Origin: a virus
Virus record (IMG/VR): IMGVR_UViG_3300025410_000048
Span: 1-36,553 of that record
Length of the DNA stretch: 36,553 nucleotides
Strand: one strand, 5' to 3'
The stretch's first letter is position 1. Each line of letters opens with the position of its first letter. Positions 36,397-36,553 of the stretch are shown one piece after another. The translations under genes were made by a program, and so were the position numbers. Under the pieces are notes generated by a model. It worked only from the letters and a program-made list of their open reading frames with translations. It was not told where the DNA came from and did no database searches.

Positions 36397-36553
36397 TTCT
36401 CTTGTGCCTTTAACATTGGTTCAATTGTTACTGTTTCCCATTTAACTTCCCCAGTCTTAGGGTTTTTCCACCCATGCTTTGTGTAGATTGCTGGATAAAT
36501 ACAAGACGGATGCCAATCAAATCTAGTTTCTTGCACCGCCACAACTTCTAAGT
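36393..36553 (-). CDS. AQEK-ending protein, copy 2, start cut by window edge
   Basis: This is the C-terminal part of the gene seen complete at 2390-2575. The window ends about eight codons short of its ATG. The visible part is identical. Confidence 0.55.
   Translation of the reverse strand, partial: LEVVAVQETRFDWHPSCIYPAIYTKHGWKNPKTGEVKWETVTIEPMLKAQEK

Larger units (their letters stand above)
35286..36553. repeat. 1268 bp direct repeat, right copy
   Basis: Second copy of 1283-2550. It runs to the last base of the window, so the true length of the shared sequence is not limited on this side. It marks where the contig re-enters its own beginning. Confidence 0.9.

Noticed and set aside
1-36553. 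tRNA genes
   Set aside because: No cloverleaf with a TTCGANNC-like arm was noticed on either strand by eye; a covariance search would be needed to exclude them.

Overview
The window looks like a nearly complete, roughly 34 kb genome of a short-tailed (podovirus-type) double-stranded DNA phage, assembled as a contig that runs slightly past its own start. Supporting genes include a large terminase, a portal-like protein, a major capsid protein, a tail hub resembling P22 gp10, an S74-chaperoned tail fibre, a run of ejection-type internal virion proteins, and a holin/SAR-lysozyme/spanin lysis cassette. No tail tape measure, sheath or tube gene was recognised. The host cannot be read directly. Lipobox spanin, SAR endolysin and AGGAGG-type ribosome binding sites indicate a Gram-negative bacterium. 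The style of the small genes resembles phages of freshwater Burkholderiales, which is only a guess.

Layout. Bases 1283-2550 recur, without a difference I could find, at 35286-36553 (offset 34,003). Bases 1-1282 align without gaps to 34004-35285 at the same offset but are clearly diverged. The simplest reading is a circularly permuted or circularly closing genome of about 34,003 bp, in which the first 1.28 kb is a second allele of the recT/exonuclease region. On that circle there are two transcription blocks. They diverge from a control region at 6243-6757 and converge, with a 6 bp gene overlap, at 31195-31200.

Leftward block (6242 down to 1, then 36553 down to 31195 on the circle). It starts with an ArdC-type antirestriction protein. 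A dense series of small genes follows, including single-membrane-span microproteins, an HNH endonuclease and coiled-coil proteins joined by a repeated ATGA junction. Next come a YqaJ/lambda-exo-like exonuclease, a 29-codon micro-ORF, a RecT-like annealing protein, a helix-turn-helix protein, a small possible OB-fold protein, a secreted Cys-rich peptide, a RusA resolvase, a glycosyltransferase and a small PD-(D/E)XK-like nuclease. This is host takeover, recombination and DNA processing. I recognise no DNA polymerase, helicase, primase, integrase or repressor.

Rightward block (6758-31200). Small leader genes and the terminase come first, then the portal, a locus with two 13-residue strongly basic peptides amid hairpins, a scaffold-like protein and the capsid protein. 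After these come the head-tail adaptor and hub, tail fibres, ejection proteins, a further structural protein, lysis genes and a DUF2061 membrane protein. Many junctions overlap by 1-4 bases (ATGA, TAATG), so translational coupling is the rule.

Most interesting items: the twin tiny basic peptides with adjacent GNRA-loop hairpins (11880-12124); the exonuclease gene exchanged exactly at its start codon next to an unusually conserved micro-ORF; the repeated AQEK/ATGA junctions between early genes; the membrane and secreted microproteins; and six Gly-Tyr-Thr-Ser repeats inserted in the tail hub.
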